Assembly: GCA_963730065.1 (NCBI GenBank)
Contig: CAVSQL010000012.1
Span: 62,001 to 126,000 of the forward strand
Length of the DNA: 64,000 bases
Reading direction: 5' to 3'
Source: UBA9676 sp963730065
GTDB taxonomy: Bacteria; Actinomycetota; Actinomycetes; Streptosporangiales; Streptosporangiaceae
Program-made: the position numbers and the translations under genes
In this document: positions 50,824 through 59,645 of the stretch, piece by piece
Layout: every line of letters starts with the position of its first letter
How positions within the stretch are numbered: position 1 is the first letter of the stretch
The notes under the pieces: generated by a model
The model's input: the letters and a program-made list of their open reading frames with translations, nothing else
Told to the model about the DNA's origin: nothing
The model's database searches: none

Positions 50824-52556
50824 GGGATCTCCGCCTTGAGCCGGGTCCCGCCGCCCGCAGGGCTGTCGATCGCCAACGTTCCCTCGACGGACGCGACCCG
50901 GTCAGCGAGGCCGCGCAGCCCGGATCCCGCGTCTGGCCGCGCGCCGCCCGGCCCGTTGTCGCTGACCTCGACCACGATCTGGCCCGCCAGCTGCCAGATC
51001 GCTACCTCGGCGGTCGCGGCCGGCGCGTGCTTGGCCACGTTGGCGAGCGCCTCGGACACCACGAAATAGGCGGTCGCCTCGATCGGGGCGGGGAACCGCC
51101 CGGTGGGCACCGCAGTGACCGTCGTGGCCACCGGTGACCGCTCGGCCAGCGCCTGGACGGCCCCGGGGAGCCCGATTTCGGTCAGCACGGCCGGGTGAAT
51201 GCCACGCGCCAGTTCCCGCAGCTCGACCAGGGCCTCCCGCGCCTCCCTGGTGGCCGATTCGAGCAGGGACTGGAGTTCCGGGTCGGCCCCGTTGGCCCGG
51301 CTGCGCGCCATCCCGAGCGCCAGGCTCAGGGTCACCAGCCGCTGCTGCGCGCCGTCGTGAAGATCGCGCTCGAGGCGGCGCCGCGCGGTGTCTCCGGCCT
51401 CGACGATCCGTGCCCGGGAGGCCCGCACCTGCTCGAGCTGCACTTCGATTTCGGACTGGAGACGGGAGTGCTCGAGCGCCAGGCTCGCCGCGGCGGCCGT
51501 CACCCGGAGCAGCTCCGGCTCGTGCCGCAGCTCGTCGTCATGGATGAGCACAGTGTCACCGGCCGGGTCCAGCGATGTCAGCATCCGGCCCGGGGGCAGC
51601 TGCTGGGTATCGACCTGCTCATCGCCGGTATCCACATGGCAGGCGCGGTCAGGCACCCGGAACGCGAGCTGCAGGCTCGGGTCGCCGAGCGCCTTGGCCA
51701 GCGCATCCCGCAGCCGGCCAGGTGGCGGCCCAGGCTCGAGGTCCACCAGCGTCGCGCCCACGGCGCCCCGCGCGTTCCGGGCCCGGAACATCCCGATCGC
51801 GTACGCGGCCGGCGGCGTTATCAGGATCAGCGGGCCGATGCCGTAGACGAGGAAATTGGAGACGTTCAGCTGCACCTCCGAGTCGATCTGCAGAAGGGCG
51901 ATGTAGGCGGCGACCGGCACGGCGACCCAGATGAGCCGGGTCATCGCGCGCCGCGCGTACCCGCGGGCCGTCCACCAGTGCCGGGCGATGAGGCCGACCA
52001 CCACCACCGTGAGGCAGATGCCGATCACGGTCGTGACCGTGCCGACGGTGTTTTCCAGCCGGTGCGAGCCGTTGACCAGCAGCAGGTTGGCCGGGCAGGC
52101 GGTGCCGCAGCCGTTCGTGCGGGGATTCCAGAACATCATGTTGACGGCCGTGTTGCCGAGGTTCCAGGCATAGCTCGCGACGACCACCGCGCGGTCGAGG
52201 CGTGACCGCAGGCGCCCGTAGGGCCAGGCCAGCGCCAGATGAACGAGACAGGCCTGGTAGAGGTTCGTGGTGGCGTTGCCGACCGTGAACGGCAGCGCGT
52301 AGTGCAGGTTGGTCAGCGAGGGCAGCAGCCAGGCATAGCCGGTGATCGTGAACAGCAGGCCGAGGCGCTCCCCCGGATGCCGCTGCCAAGCGATCAAGCC
52401 GACAACCAGATACGCGAGCAGGACCAGCGTCGATACCAGCACGTAGACGGAAGAAACCCGCGGCAGCGGCCAGCTGTTGACGTAGAACGTGACGACGTTG
52501 AAGGTGGCCGCCGCGGCCGCGCCGACGATCAGGACGGCCCGCAGCCGGCGGCTCAT
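50784..52556 (-). CDS. NarL-type sensor histidine kinase
   Basis: A 590-residue kinase. About eight helices occupy residues 5-275, with no resemblance to the RPANPIGW sensor except general build. Then comes a poorly defined cytoplasmic region, a HisKA_3 box with His400 in RDLHDGAQQRLVTLSLALGM and HATPase_c with VEVSDNGPGG and GSGLRGLADRVASVEG. It is placed between a receiver-only protein (4-base overlap at its start) and a LuxR regulator (overlap at its end), giving a three-protein relay. Confidence 0.94.
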   Translation of the reverse strand: MSRRLRAVLIVGAAAAATFNVVTFYVNSWPLPRVSSVYVLVSTLVLLAYLVVGLIAWQRHPGERLGLLFTITGYAWLLPSLTNLHYALPFTVGNATTNLYQACLVHLALAWPYGRLRSRLDRAVVVASYAWNLGNTAVNMMFWNPRTNGCGTACPANLLLVNGSHRLENTVGTVTTVIGICLTVVVVGLIARHWWTARGYARRAMTRLIWVAVPVAAYIALLQIDSEVQLNVSNFLVYGIGPLILITPPAAYAIGMFRARNARGAVGATLVDLEPGPPPGRLRDALAKALGDPSLQLAFRVPDRACHVDTGDEQVDTQQLPPGRMLTSLDPAGDTVLIHDDELRHEPELLRVTAAAASLALEHSRLQSEIEVQLEQVRASRARIVEAGDTARRRLERDLHDGAQQRLVTLSLALGMARSRANGADPELQSLLESATREAREALVELRELARGIHPAVLTEIGLPGAVQALAERSPVATTVTAVPTGRFPAPIEATAYFVVSEALANVAKHAPAATAEVAIWQLAGQIVVEVSDNGPGGARPDAGSGLRGLADRVASVEGTLAIDSPAGGGTRLKAEIPCRLPLPARLLCA

Positions 52557-52921
52557 GACAGGCTCTCCGCCAGGAACCCGTACAACGCGGCTCCCGACAC
52601 CTGGTCCTTGGGCAGGAACCCGGCGGCCGGGCTGGCCGCGATCTGCCCCCCGTAGTCGCTCGCATCGCGGGTCGATGTCAGCACGATCACCGGCCTGTGC
52701 TCCTGGCCAGCCAGCCGTCTGGCCACCTCGAACCCGTCAAAGTCGGGAAGCTGGATGTCCAGCAGCACGAGCCGTGGCCTGACCACCCGGGCGGTCTCGG
52801 TCGCCTCGGCGCCGTTCGCCGCCTCGGCCACCGTGAACCCGGCGGCCTCCAGCATCGTCCGGGCGAACGCCCGGAATCCGTCGTGGTCGTCCACGACGAG
52901 GATTGCTTCAGAAGGTCCCAC
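52553..52921 (-). CDS. Single-domain response regulator (receiver only)
   Basis: A 122-residue CheY-like receiver: acidic pair in ILVVDDHDGFRAFARTML, phosphoacceptor Asp in LVLLDIQLPDFDGFEVARRL, Thr/Ser switch in VIVLTSTRDASDYG and Lys in GFLPKDQVSG. No output domain. GTG 52921 is the start closest to the fold; its ribosome site (GGAG) is only two bases away, so a leaderless or coupled start is possible. Its stop overlaps the kinase start (TCAT on the plus strand). It may modulate or compete for the kinase. Confidence 0.9.
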   Translation of the reverse strand: MGPSEAILVVDDHDGFRAFARTMLEAAGFTVAEAANGAEATETARVVRPRLVLLDIQLPDFDGFEVARRLAGQEHRPVIVLTSTRDASDYGGQIAASPAAGFLPKDQVSGAALYGFLAESLS

Positions 52922-53095
52922 GGCTCCAGTGTCACACTGCCCGGCGGGCCCGGCATCGGGGCTGGCCCCGAGCCCCATCAGGGATAGCCCGGTGAAGAAT
53001 CCGGGCTCGCCCCGATGACCGCCGGACCCCGGCGTTCCTAGCGTCTGCCTTAGCTGAGCGCGCGGCACCGCGGCGCTCGTGAAGGAGGGACGAAG

Positions 53096-54118
53096 ATGAA
53101 CGCTAGCGGAAGGTGCAGGACATCATCGCTGGTCACCGCGATCCTGGCCGGGTGCGCCGTGGCCGTAGCGGCGTGCGGAGGCAGCGGGGCAGCTCCCCCG
53201 GTGGGCGCGCCACCCGCGTCGCGCCACACCGCGGCGGAACGGGCGGCCACCCTGAACTGGCTGGCCAGGACGAACCAGATGTGGACGAAGGACGACTTCT
53301 CCGCACTGAACCAGGTGACGGCGGGTGAGGTGCGGAGCATCTACCTGACCGAGGAACGCCAGGCGGCCGGCGCCCCCAGCCCGGCCGGCCGGTCCCCGTT
53401 CCAGCTCACCGGCTTGTCGATCACGGTGCCATGCCACGAGGGCGCCGAATCGGCGTTCGTCGCCTACGGTGACACCGATGTCTTCACCCTGGGGCAGTCG
53501 ATGCAGCCGGTCGCCCTGGTGTTCCAGCGGGCCGGCGGGGCGTGGAAGCTCGCGGTGGTCGTGAATCAGTCCTCGGGCAGTAGCGGCTCAAGGTGGCCGG
53601 CGCTGTGCCGGGCCGGAGTGGTAGCGACCGCCCCAGCCGTCCTGGCACCGGCCGACTACGGGGCAGCACTGTCCCGGGCGCTGGACGGCGCCACGGCCGG
53701 CGCGAGGGAGACCGCCGCCGCGGCGGCACCGTTCGCCGTGAACTCGTTCTTTTCGGGCCCGGGCTCTATCAACGCCCAGTTCGCCAGGCAGAGCAGGCTG
53801 GACCGGGCTGACGGGGTCAGCCTGGCTAACCGGTTCTCCCCCGCCGACCCTGCACTCGCCCTGCCATTGGCCGGCGGACACGGATACTGGCTGGTCGGTG
53901 TCGTTACCCAGACCGGCACCCACAGCTCGGCCGCGGGCATCCGGAAGCCGACCTGGCCGGACGGCGACTCTATCGCCTCTCCGAAGCCGGCCGTGGTGCA
54001 CCACGAGACCGACACGTTCATCACGACCTATACGGCGATCGATCCGCTGCGCTCCACGGGCGGGCCCGTGACACTCGACGGTTTCTTCGGCTGGCCGCTG
54101 ACCGACACCGCAAGCTGA
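53096..54118 (+). CDS. Secreted lipoprotein of unknown function
   Basis: A 340-residue protein. The signal peptide (about 27 residues) ends in the lipobox VAAC, followed by GGSGAAPPVGAPPAS, so it is anchored outside the membrane. The mature part starts with a helical segment (AERAATLNWLARTNQMWTKD) and is otherwise beta-rich; two cysteines (VPCHEG and PALCRAG) could pair. It resembles the many actinobacterial lipoproteins with a weakly conserved fold; I do not assign a family. ATG 53096 follows GGAGGGACGAAG. It is divergent from the receiver-kinase operon. Confidence 0.8.
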   Translation: MNASGRCRTSSLVTAILAGCAVAVAACGGSGAAPPVGAPPASRHTAAERAATLNWLARTNQMWTKDDFSALNQVTAGEVRSIYLTEERQAAGAPSPAGRSPFQLTGLSITVPCHEGAESAFVAYGDTDVFTLGQSMQPVALVFQRAGGAWKLAVVVNQSSGSSGSRWPALCRAGVVATAPAVLAPADYGAALSRALDGATAGARETAAAAAPFAVNSFFSGPGSINAQFARQSRLDRADGVSLANRFSPADPALALPLAGGHGYWLVGVVTQTGTHSSAAGIRKPTWPDGDSIASPKPAVVHHETDTFITTYTAIDPLRSTGGPVTLDGFFGWPLTDTAS

Positions 54119-54148
54119 CGCGAATCCTCAGCCTTCCGCTATCCCCAC

Positions 54149-54182
54149 ACCCGCACGCGGCCGCCGGAGACCGCGTGCGGGT
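54149..54182. terminator. Hairpin terminator between convergent genes
   Basis: ACCCGCACGCGG (54149-54160) and CCGCGTGCGGGT (54171-54182) form a perfect 12-bp stem with a 10-base loop. It lies 31 bases after the lipoprotein stop and 63 bases before the end of the opposing GAP-family gene, where a bidirectional terminator is expected. No U tract follows, as is common in this phylum. Confidence 0.7.
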
Positions 54183-54244
54183 CCCGGCCCCACCAGCCAG
54201 CGGCGGCCGGGCCGGTCTTGATCACTTGCGGTCGCGCCACACCG

Positions 54245-54889
54245 CTAGGAGACGAGCAGGAAGATGCTGTCGGCGAGCAGCAAGGTGCCCAGCGCGAGCG
54301 ACCCGACGATGATCGCCTGGTCCGTGTGCGCGTCGATCCACGTCCGCACCCGCCCGAGGCGGACCTGGGCCGCCTCCGGCGAGAACGCTGCGTACAGCTC
54401 CATGACCAGGAACGTGGACGTGGCGAGCAGGCAGAACATGACCAGCGCCAGCCAGTCGCCCAGCGTTGACAGCTTGGCCTGCACGACGGTCGCCGCCCCG
54501 ATCGCGACCAGCGACCACGGCACCATGAACGCCCCGAAGCCGGCGGCAGCCGCTGGCGACATGTGGTCCAGCCGGGCCATCCAGTTCGGTGGCTTGCGCG
54601 GCCGGCCCCGCCTGCGCCGCTGCCGGAGGCCGATCCAGATCAGCAGGACGCCGAGCAGCGCCTTGACCATCAGCACCGCGGTCGAGGGCGCCGTGTGCTG
54701 CCTCGGCGGGTTCCCGCCGGTCGTCAGGAGTACGGCCGCGATGACCGCGACCACGCTGGCCATGAAGCCGAGGATGAAGGCGAGCCCCTTCCAGATGCCC
54801 TTTTTGGCGGCCAGGATGAGGATGAACGCGACCAGCGTGAGCGGCTCGAGCGTGATGGCGAGCCCGATGATCACCAGATCAAGTACCAC
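54245..54889 (-). CDS. GAP family membrane protein (LysE-like)
   Basis: A 214-residue protein with six helices. LDLVIIGLAITLEPLTLVAF at the start and the central WMARLDHMSPAAAAGFGAF are signatures of the GAP (GPL-addressing protein) family, which shares the LysE fold; in mycobacteria one member helps export glycopeptidolipids. GTG 54889 has AAGGGG 7 bases upstream; a GTG six bases further up is close behind. Substrate here unknown. Confidence 0.88.
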   Translation of the reverse strand: MVLDLVIIGLAITLEPLTLVAFILILAAKKGIWKGLAFILGFMASVVAVIAAVLLTTGGNPPRQHTAPSTAVLMVKALLGVLLIWIGLRQRRRRGRPRKPPNWMARLDHMSPAAAAGFGAFMVPWSLVAIGAATVVQAKLSTLGDWLALVMFCLLATSTFLVMELYAAFSPEAAQVRLGRVRTWIDAHTDQAIIVGSLALGTLLLADSIFLLVS

Positions 54890-55049
54890 GCGCACCCCCT
54901 TCAGCCGGCGCTCGCCACGGACCGCGGTGGCCGCCTTCCCGGCACGCTGCGCCCGTGACCTCAGCACATCCCTGTCTGGCCGCCCGGGGGCACGGCTAGC
55001 GCTGATGTTAGTGCACCTGCCTGCAGTTACATGTTCGAATTGCGGGCTC

Positions 55050-55065
55050 CTCGCCGGGTGGCGAG
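55050..55065. other. Hairpin downstream of tnpB, possible right-end or guide-RNA element
   Basis: CTCGCC-GGGT-GGCGAG is a perfect 6-bp stem with a tetraloop, 16 bases beyond the tnpB stop. It is next to a small A/T-richer patch (TTACATGTTCGAATTG, 55027-55042). TnpB elements carry an omega RNA overlapping the gene's 3' end and the element's right end, so the place is right, but the ends of the element could not be defined. Confidence 0.35.
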
Positions 55066-55080
55066 CGACTCCCGGCCGCG

Positions 55081-56508
55081 CTAGGCGGGCGGGGCGGGCC
55101 GGTGCCGGCCAGGGGACCCGCGGCCGCCGCGGTAATGGGCGCGGCGGCGCGGGTCACGTCGCGAGGGGGCGACACCGGGCAGGTGCGCCCCGGCGCGGCG
55201 GTGCGTGACGCCGGCCAGCAGGCTGGCCGGCGTGATCCCGCCGCCGTGGCGGGCGGCGATATTGGCCGCCGCGGAAAGGTCGCGGTGGCCGGTGAACAGG
55301 CAGGCCGGGCAGGCCAGCACCCGCCCGGGCGGCTTGGAAATCCGGCAGTGGCAGGCCGGGCAGGTGGACGAGGTGCCACGCTCATCCACCAACGTCAGGC
55401 TGATCCCAGCCACCTCGGCCTTGTCTCTCAAGACGGCGATCAGGTGGCCGAGGCGCCAGTCGCGGGTGCGCTGGTTGTGCCGCCGCCCCGCGTTGAGCTT
55501 GAGCACGCCGCGCGGGTCGCCGACCGCCAGCGTGCCGACCCGGTGTTCGGTGGCCCAGGTGATGACCGCTGTGGCGGCTTCGTGCTGGGCCTGGCGGACC
55601 CGGCGGCGGTGCCGGGCCTCGGCCAGCCGCTGGCGGCGCAGGTAGTGCCGCCACCGCCGCGACCCCTTCTGCCCGGGCCGGGGGGCGCGGCGGGCCACCG
55701 CCCGTGCGCGGGCCTTGCGGTCGGCCAGGTGCATGCGATGCTCGGCGCGGACCGCCCGCCCCGACACCAGCAGCCCCTGGCCCCCCGGCCCGGCCACCGC
55801 GTACGGGTGGATGATCCCCAGATCCACCCCCGCGACCCTTGCCGGGTCTGGTTGTTGCCCGGCTGGATAGGAGGCGACGGGGACCTCGGCGGCCACATCC
55901 ACCCACAGCCGCCCCGCGTCATACAGCAGCGTCACCGACCGGACCTGGCCCGGCGGGTAGGGCAGGTCCCGGTCCAGCCGCACCACCAGCGGCGGCCGCC
56001 CGCGGGCGACCGGGATCCGCAGCCGCCGGCCCTCCAGCGTGAACCTGCCGTGGTGCCAGCGCACCGGCATCAGCGCCCGCCGCCGCCGCGGAAACCGCGC
56101 CCGCCGATCGCCGCCGCGGCGACGCTGGGCGGCGGCGAACCAGGCATCGGAATAGCGGCGCAGCACCGACCGGGCACCGGTGGTGTCTAACTCGCCGAAG
56201 CAGCCCGGCCCGGACGCGGCCAGTTCCCGGCACAGCTCCTGGAAGGAAACCAGCGGCCGGTCCTGCCGGGCCCGCCGCCACGCGTTGAGCTCCAGCACGC
56301 ACGCCCACACATCACCTGCAGAGACCAGCAGCCCCAGCAGCCGGCGCCGCTGGGCCCGCGTGACTCGCAGCCCAGCCCGGGCGGTTCGGTGCACCACTGG
56401 GGGCGAGCCAGGTCCACAGCGTCTGGGCATGCAACCAGCGCACCAGCCGCCACCGACAAAACCACCCCGCGACACGCCCGCACAGCCCACACCGATACGC
56501 CGGCACAC
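55081..56508 (-). CDS. tnpB: TnpB-like transposon nuclease (IS200/IS605 group), solo
   Basis: A 475-residue (from GTG 56508) TnpB relative. RuvC-I Asp229 is in GVDLGIIHPYAV. RuvC-II, usually E followed by D/N, reads LAVGDPRGV with Asp331 but Gly at the Glu position. The zinc ribbon is CPACHCRI ... CPACLF, and RuvC-III Asp410 is in GHRDLSAAANIAARHGG. The first 40 residues are Cys-rich and probably not part of the protein; the conserved region starts near LRVTRAQRRRLLGLLVSAG. No tnpA is nearby. TnpB proteins are RNA-guided DNases that help retain the element; activity of this variant is uncertain. Confidence 0.85.
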   Translation of the reverse strand: MCRRIGVGCAGVSRGGFVGGGWCAGCMPRRCGPGSPPVVHRTARAGLRVTRAQRRRLLGLLVSAGDVWACVLELNAWRRARQDRPLVSFQELCRELAASGPGCFGELDTTGARSVLRRYSDAWFAAAQRRRGGDRRARFPRRRRALMPVRWHHGRFTLEGRRLRIPVARGRPPLVVRLDRDLPYPPGQVRSVTLLYDAGRLWVDVAAEVPVASYPAGQQPDPARVAGVDLGIIHPYAVAGPGGQGLLVSGRAVRAEHRMHLADRKARARAVARRAPRPGQKGSRRWRHYLRRQRLAEARHRRRVRQAQHEAATAVITWATEHRVGTLAVGDPRGVLKLNAGRRHNQRTRDWRLGHLIAVLRDKAEVAGISLTLVDERGTSSTCPACHCRISKPPGRVLACPACLFTGHRDLSAAANIAARHGGGITPASLLAGVTHRRAGAHLPGVAPSRRDPRRRAHYRGGRGSPGRHRPAPPA

Positions 56509-56523
56509 TTCCAGTCACGACCA

Positions 56524-58517
56524 CTAGCGCCCGGCCACCCGCCGCACGGCGCGCAGCAGGTATTCCTCGCGGTTGAGCGGGTTGTGGTCCGACCGCGCCC
56601 GGGCCGGGACCGGGCCACGAACCGGCCGGTAATGGTCGAAGGCCCATTCCAGCACGCCCTCGCCGCGGGTCAGCGCCGGCAGCTGCTGCTGCAGTTCGTG
56701 CACGCGCGCAGCCGGGATATCGCCTTCCAGCAGGCACAACGAATCCTGCATGGCCGGTGCCCGCGGGATGGCCTGGAGCAGGGCCAGCGCGGGGAAGACC
56801 AGCCCGAGCGTGTCGGCCGGGATCTCGAGGTGAAAGCGGTGCACCGGCTCATACACCCTGGTGCCGGCCTGCTTCAGCGCGGTCATCAGGACCAGCGGCG
56901 TCAGGTTGCGGAAATCCCCGGCCGTGCTCGACATGGACTTATCGAAGGTGCCGTGGGCGTGGCTCTGCCGCGGCCAGTAGCCCGAATGCGTCATGCTGAC
57001 GACCGCGTCGGTGACCTGCCAGCCGTAGATCCCCTGCCGCAGCGTTTCATGCACGGTGTCCTCGACCGCCGTGAAGAACGCGAACGGCATGGACCCGAGC
57101 TCGACTTCCCGCCGGAACCGCACGCCCGAGCCAGCCGGGCCGGCTCGATCCGCAGCCCGACCGTGGCGAGGAACGGGTTGGGCTCCTGGTCGATGATCTC
57201 GACCGCCGCCCCGGTGCCGACGGGCCGTTCGATGCAGATCGCCGTCGTCTCGCGGAATCCGGCGTCGATGCCGAAGTCGCCCGCCAGCGTCGCCTGGATG
57301 ATCTCCTTCTGCACCTCGCCGTAGAGCGAGACGAGCATTTCCTGGCGGACGTCGTCCTGGCGCAGGTTGATCAGCGGGTCCTGCTCGGCGAGCTGGGCGA
57401 GCGCGATGTGCAGCGCGCCCTTGTCGGCGGGACGCCGGGGAACGACAACCGTCTCCAGCGTGGGCGGGGCGAAGGCGGGGCGCGCCGGGAGTGTTCCTGG
57501 CTCGCCGAGCGTGTCGCCGATCCGGACATCGGAAAGGCCCCAGAGCTGGCCGATCTGCCCGGCAGCGACCGACGGCCGCGGGACGGCGGGGCCGCGCTCG
57601 AAGACTCTGAGCGCGGTGACCTTCCCCTCGCCGCGGTGGCCGAGCCGCGGCCGGTCGCGCACCCGCAGCGTCCCCGAGAACATGCGAATGTAGGCGATCT
57701 TCTCCCTCGCCGGTCCCCGCTCGACCTTGAACACCGTGCCCGAGACCGGGCCATTCGCATCTCCTCCGGCCGCGGGCAGCAGCTCTTTGATCCCGGCGGC
57801 CAGGCAGTCCACGCCCGCGCCAGTGATCGCCGATCCGAAGAACACCGGATGCACCAGCCCCTGCCCGGCCTGCGCCGCGAGCGCGCGCCGGAGCCGGGAG
57901 TAGGTCACCGCCGTCTCGTCATCGACCCAGGCGGCCAGCAGCGCGTCGTCGTGCCCGGTGACCAGGTCGGCCAGCCCGGCCGCGAAGGCGGTGTCGCCCG
58001 CGCCGAACGGGGTGAAGCCAGCCCCGCGCGTGCCCAGGCCGTGGGCCGACCCCATCGCCACGATGTCCGGCGTCAGCCGCCCGGCGATGTTCCGCAGCAC
58101 GCGTCCATACCGGGCGCCACGGCGGTCGATCTTGTTCACGAAAATGAGGACGGGGATGTGCAGCCGCTGCAGCGCCCGCATCAGCACCCGGGTCTGCGCC
58201 TGCACGCCCTCGACTGCGGAGATCACCAGTACCGTGCCGTCGAGCACGCTCAGCACCCGTTCCACCTCGGCGATGAAATCCGGGTGCCCCGGGGTGTCGA
58301 TCAGGTTGACAGTGACGTCGTCGATGGGAAACGACACGACGGCGGACTTGATCGTTATGCCGCGCTGCCGTTCCAGCACGAGGGAATCGGTCTGGGTGCT
58401 GCCGTCATCGACGCTGCCGATCTCATCGATGACCCCGGCGGCGTGGAGCAGCCGCTCGGTCAGGCTGGTCTTACCGGCGTCGACATGGGCCAGGATCCCC
58501 AAGTTCAGCGTTCGCAT
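56524..58517 (-). pseudogene. TetM/OtrA-type ribosomal protection GTPase, frameshifted near 57131
   Basis: The first part (from ATG 58517) has the EF-G-like GTPase motifs AHVDAGKTSLTERLL, RGITIKSAV, DTPGHPDF and NKIDRRG, then domain II and III segments. At ATVGLRIEPARL the frame is lost; GSGVRFRREVELGS, the beginning of domain IV, continues in another frame and runs through GIYGWQVTDAVVSMTHSGYW and TPLVLMTALKQAGTRVYEP to a stop at 56524. One missing G at 57131-57132 repairs it to about 664 residues, the usual length of TetM/OtrA-type proteins, which remove tetracycline from ribosomes. Whether it is functional depends on whether the shift is real. Confidence 0.88.
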
Positions 58518-58698
58518 TCAGCGTCATGTCCTTCGGGCAGGCGGAAGCTCCTTTCTTGGTGGACATGAACGCTGCTCGCATCTGGGTCTCCTTCGTCGGC
58601 CGACGTCGCTGGGAGTACAGCAGATGGCCGGCGGTGCGGGCAACTGGTTATCCGGGGCGGCCCGGCTGCGGTCGCTGGGGCGAGGTTAGACTCCGCGC

Positions 58699-59559
58699 GT
58701 GCGCATGCATCCCGCCCGTCGCTTGTGGGTCACCCTGGAGACACTGCACGACGTCGCCTACTTCGCTGGCGACATCCGGGCCGCCGGCATCGCGCTGGGC
58801 CTCAGAGGCTTCTGGATGACCTACTTCGCCTTCCGGGCCGCGCCGCTTGGGCCCGTCCCCGCGGCGCCGGTCATCGCTGCTTTCGGCGGCTTCCACCCGG
58901 ACATGGTCGCCAAGGCGCTTCCCGACGCGTGGTCTCGTACCACGCCGGAGGCCTGCATTCAGTCACGGACCGCCGTAAGCATCGCCGCGCTGCGGGCGGC
59001 GGGCGTGGACCCGCAGGCCTGCGAGCGGGCGGCCGCGCTGCTCGCCCCCGTGGCCGCGGCGGCGGACCCGACCGGCAGGCCCCTCTTCGCGGCCAACGCC
59101 GCGCTCGCGCTGCCCGGCGACCCGGTCGGCAGGCTCTGGCAGCTAGCGACCACCCTGCGGGAACACCGCGGCGACGGGCACATCGCGGCCCTGGTCAGCG
59201 AAGGGATCAGCGGGCTGGAGGCGCACCTGCTTCAGGTCGCGGACGGCCGCTTCCCCGAGTCGGTGATCCGGCCGGTACGCGGCTGGTCGGAGGAGGAGTG
59301 GGCCGATGCGGCCCGGGCGCTCCAAAGCCGGGGCCTGCTCACCGCGGACACCGTCCCCAGCCTTACCCCCCACGGCCAGACTGTGCTGACGGCGATCGAA
59401 TCGCGCACCGACGAGCGGGCCTGGACCGGCGGGCTATGTCTGCTCGGCGGGCAGGGAGCCGAGGAGGTCGTCGCCATCCTCGAGCCGTCCGTTCGCGCGG
59501 TGGCTGCATCCGGGGTGCTGCCCGAGATCAGCCCCACCGGCCTGGCCCACCCCCGCTGA
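58699..59559 (+). CDS. SCO6745-like family protein
   Basis: A 286-residue protein. It starts RMHPARRLWVTLETLHDVAY, has FWMTYFAFRAAPLGPVPAA near residue 40 and ends with a winged-helix-like region (GWSEEEWADAARALQSRGLL, then LTPHGQTVLTAIESRTDE). This is the standard outline of the actinobacterial SCO6745 family, unknown in function but probably related to MarR-type proteins through its C-terminal half. GTG 58699 or ATG 58705 is the start. It is divergent from the TetM-type gene. Confidence 0.88.
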   Translation: MRMHPARRLWVTLETLHDVAYFAGDIRAAGIALGLRGFWMTYFAFRAAPLGPVPAAPVIAAFGGFHPDMVAKALPDAWSRTTPEACIQSRTAVSIAALRAAGVDPQACERAAALLAPVAAAADPTGRPLFAANAALALPGDPVGRLWQLATTLREHRGDGHIAALVSEGISGLEAHLLQVADGRFPESVIRPVRGWSEEEWADAARALQSRGLLTADTVPSLTPHGQTVLTAIESRTDERAWTGGLCLLGGQGAEEVVAILEPSVRAVAASGVLPEISPTGLAHPR

Positions 59560-59645
59560 CTGCGGCACGCCAGGCATACGGTCCGGGTCAGCTCTGTCGA
59601 TGTGGTCCGGTCATCTTCGTAAGAGGTGAGCAGTGCCGTCGCCGG

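Noticed and set aside
56524..58517. SelB elongation factor to go with the Sec formate dehydrogenase
   Set aside because: The GTPase has EF-G/TetM-type domains IV and V (GIYGWQVTDAVV region) and no SelB winged-helix C terminus, so it is a ribosomal protection protein homologue.
55081..58517. Composite transposon carrying a tetracycline-type resistance gene
   Set aside because: Only a solo TnpB is present, with no second element or terminal repeats on the other side of the GTPase gene.
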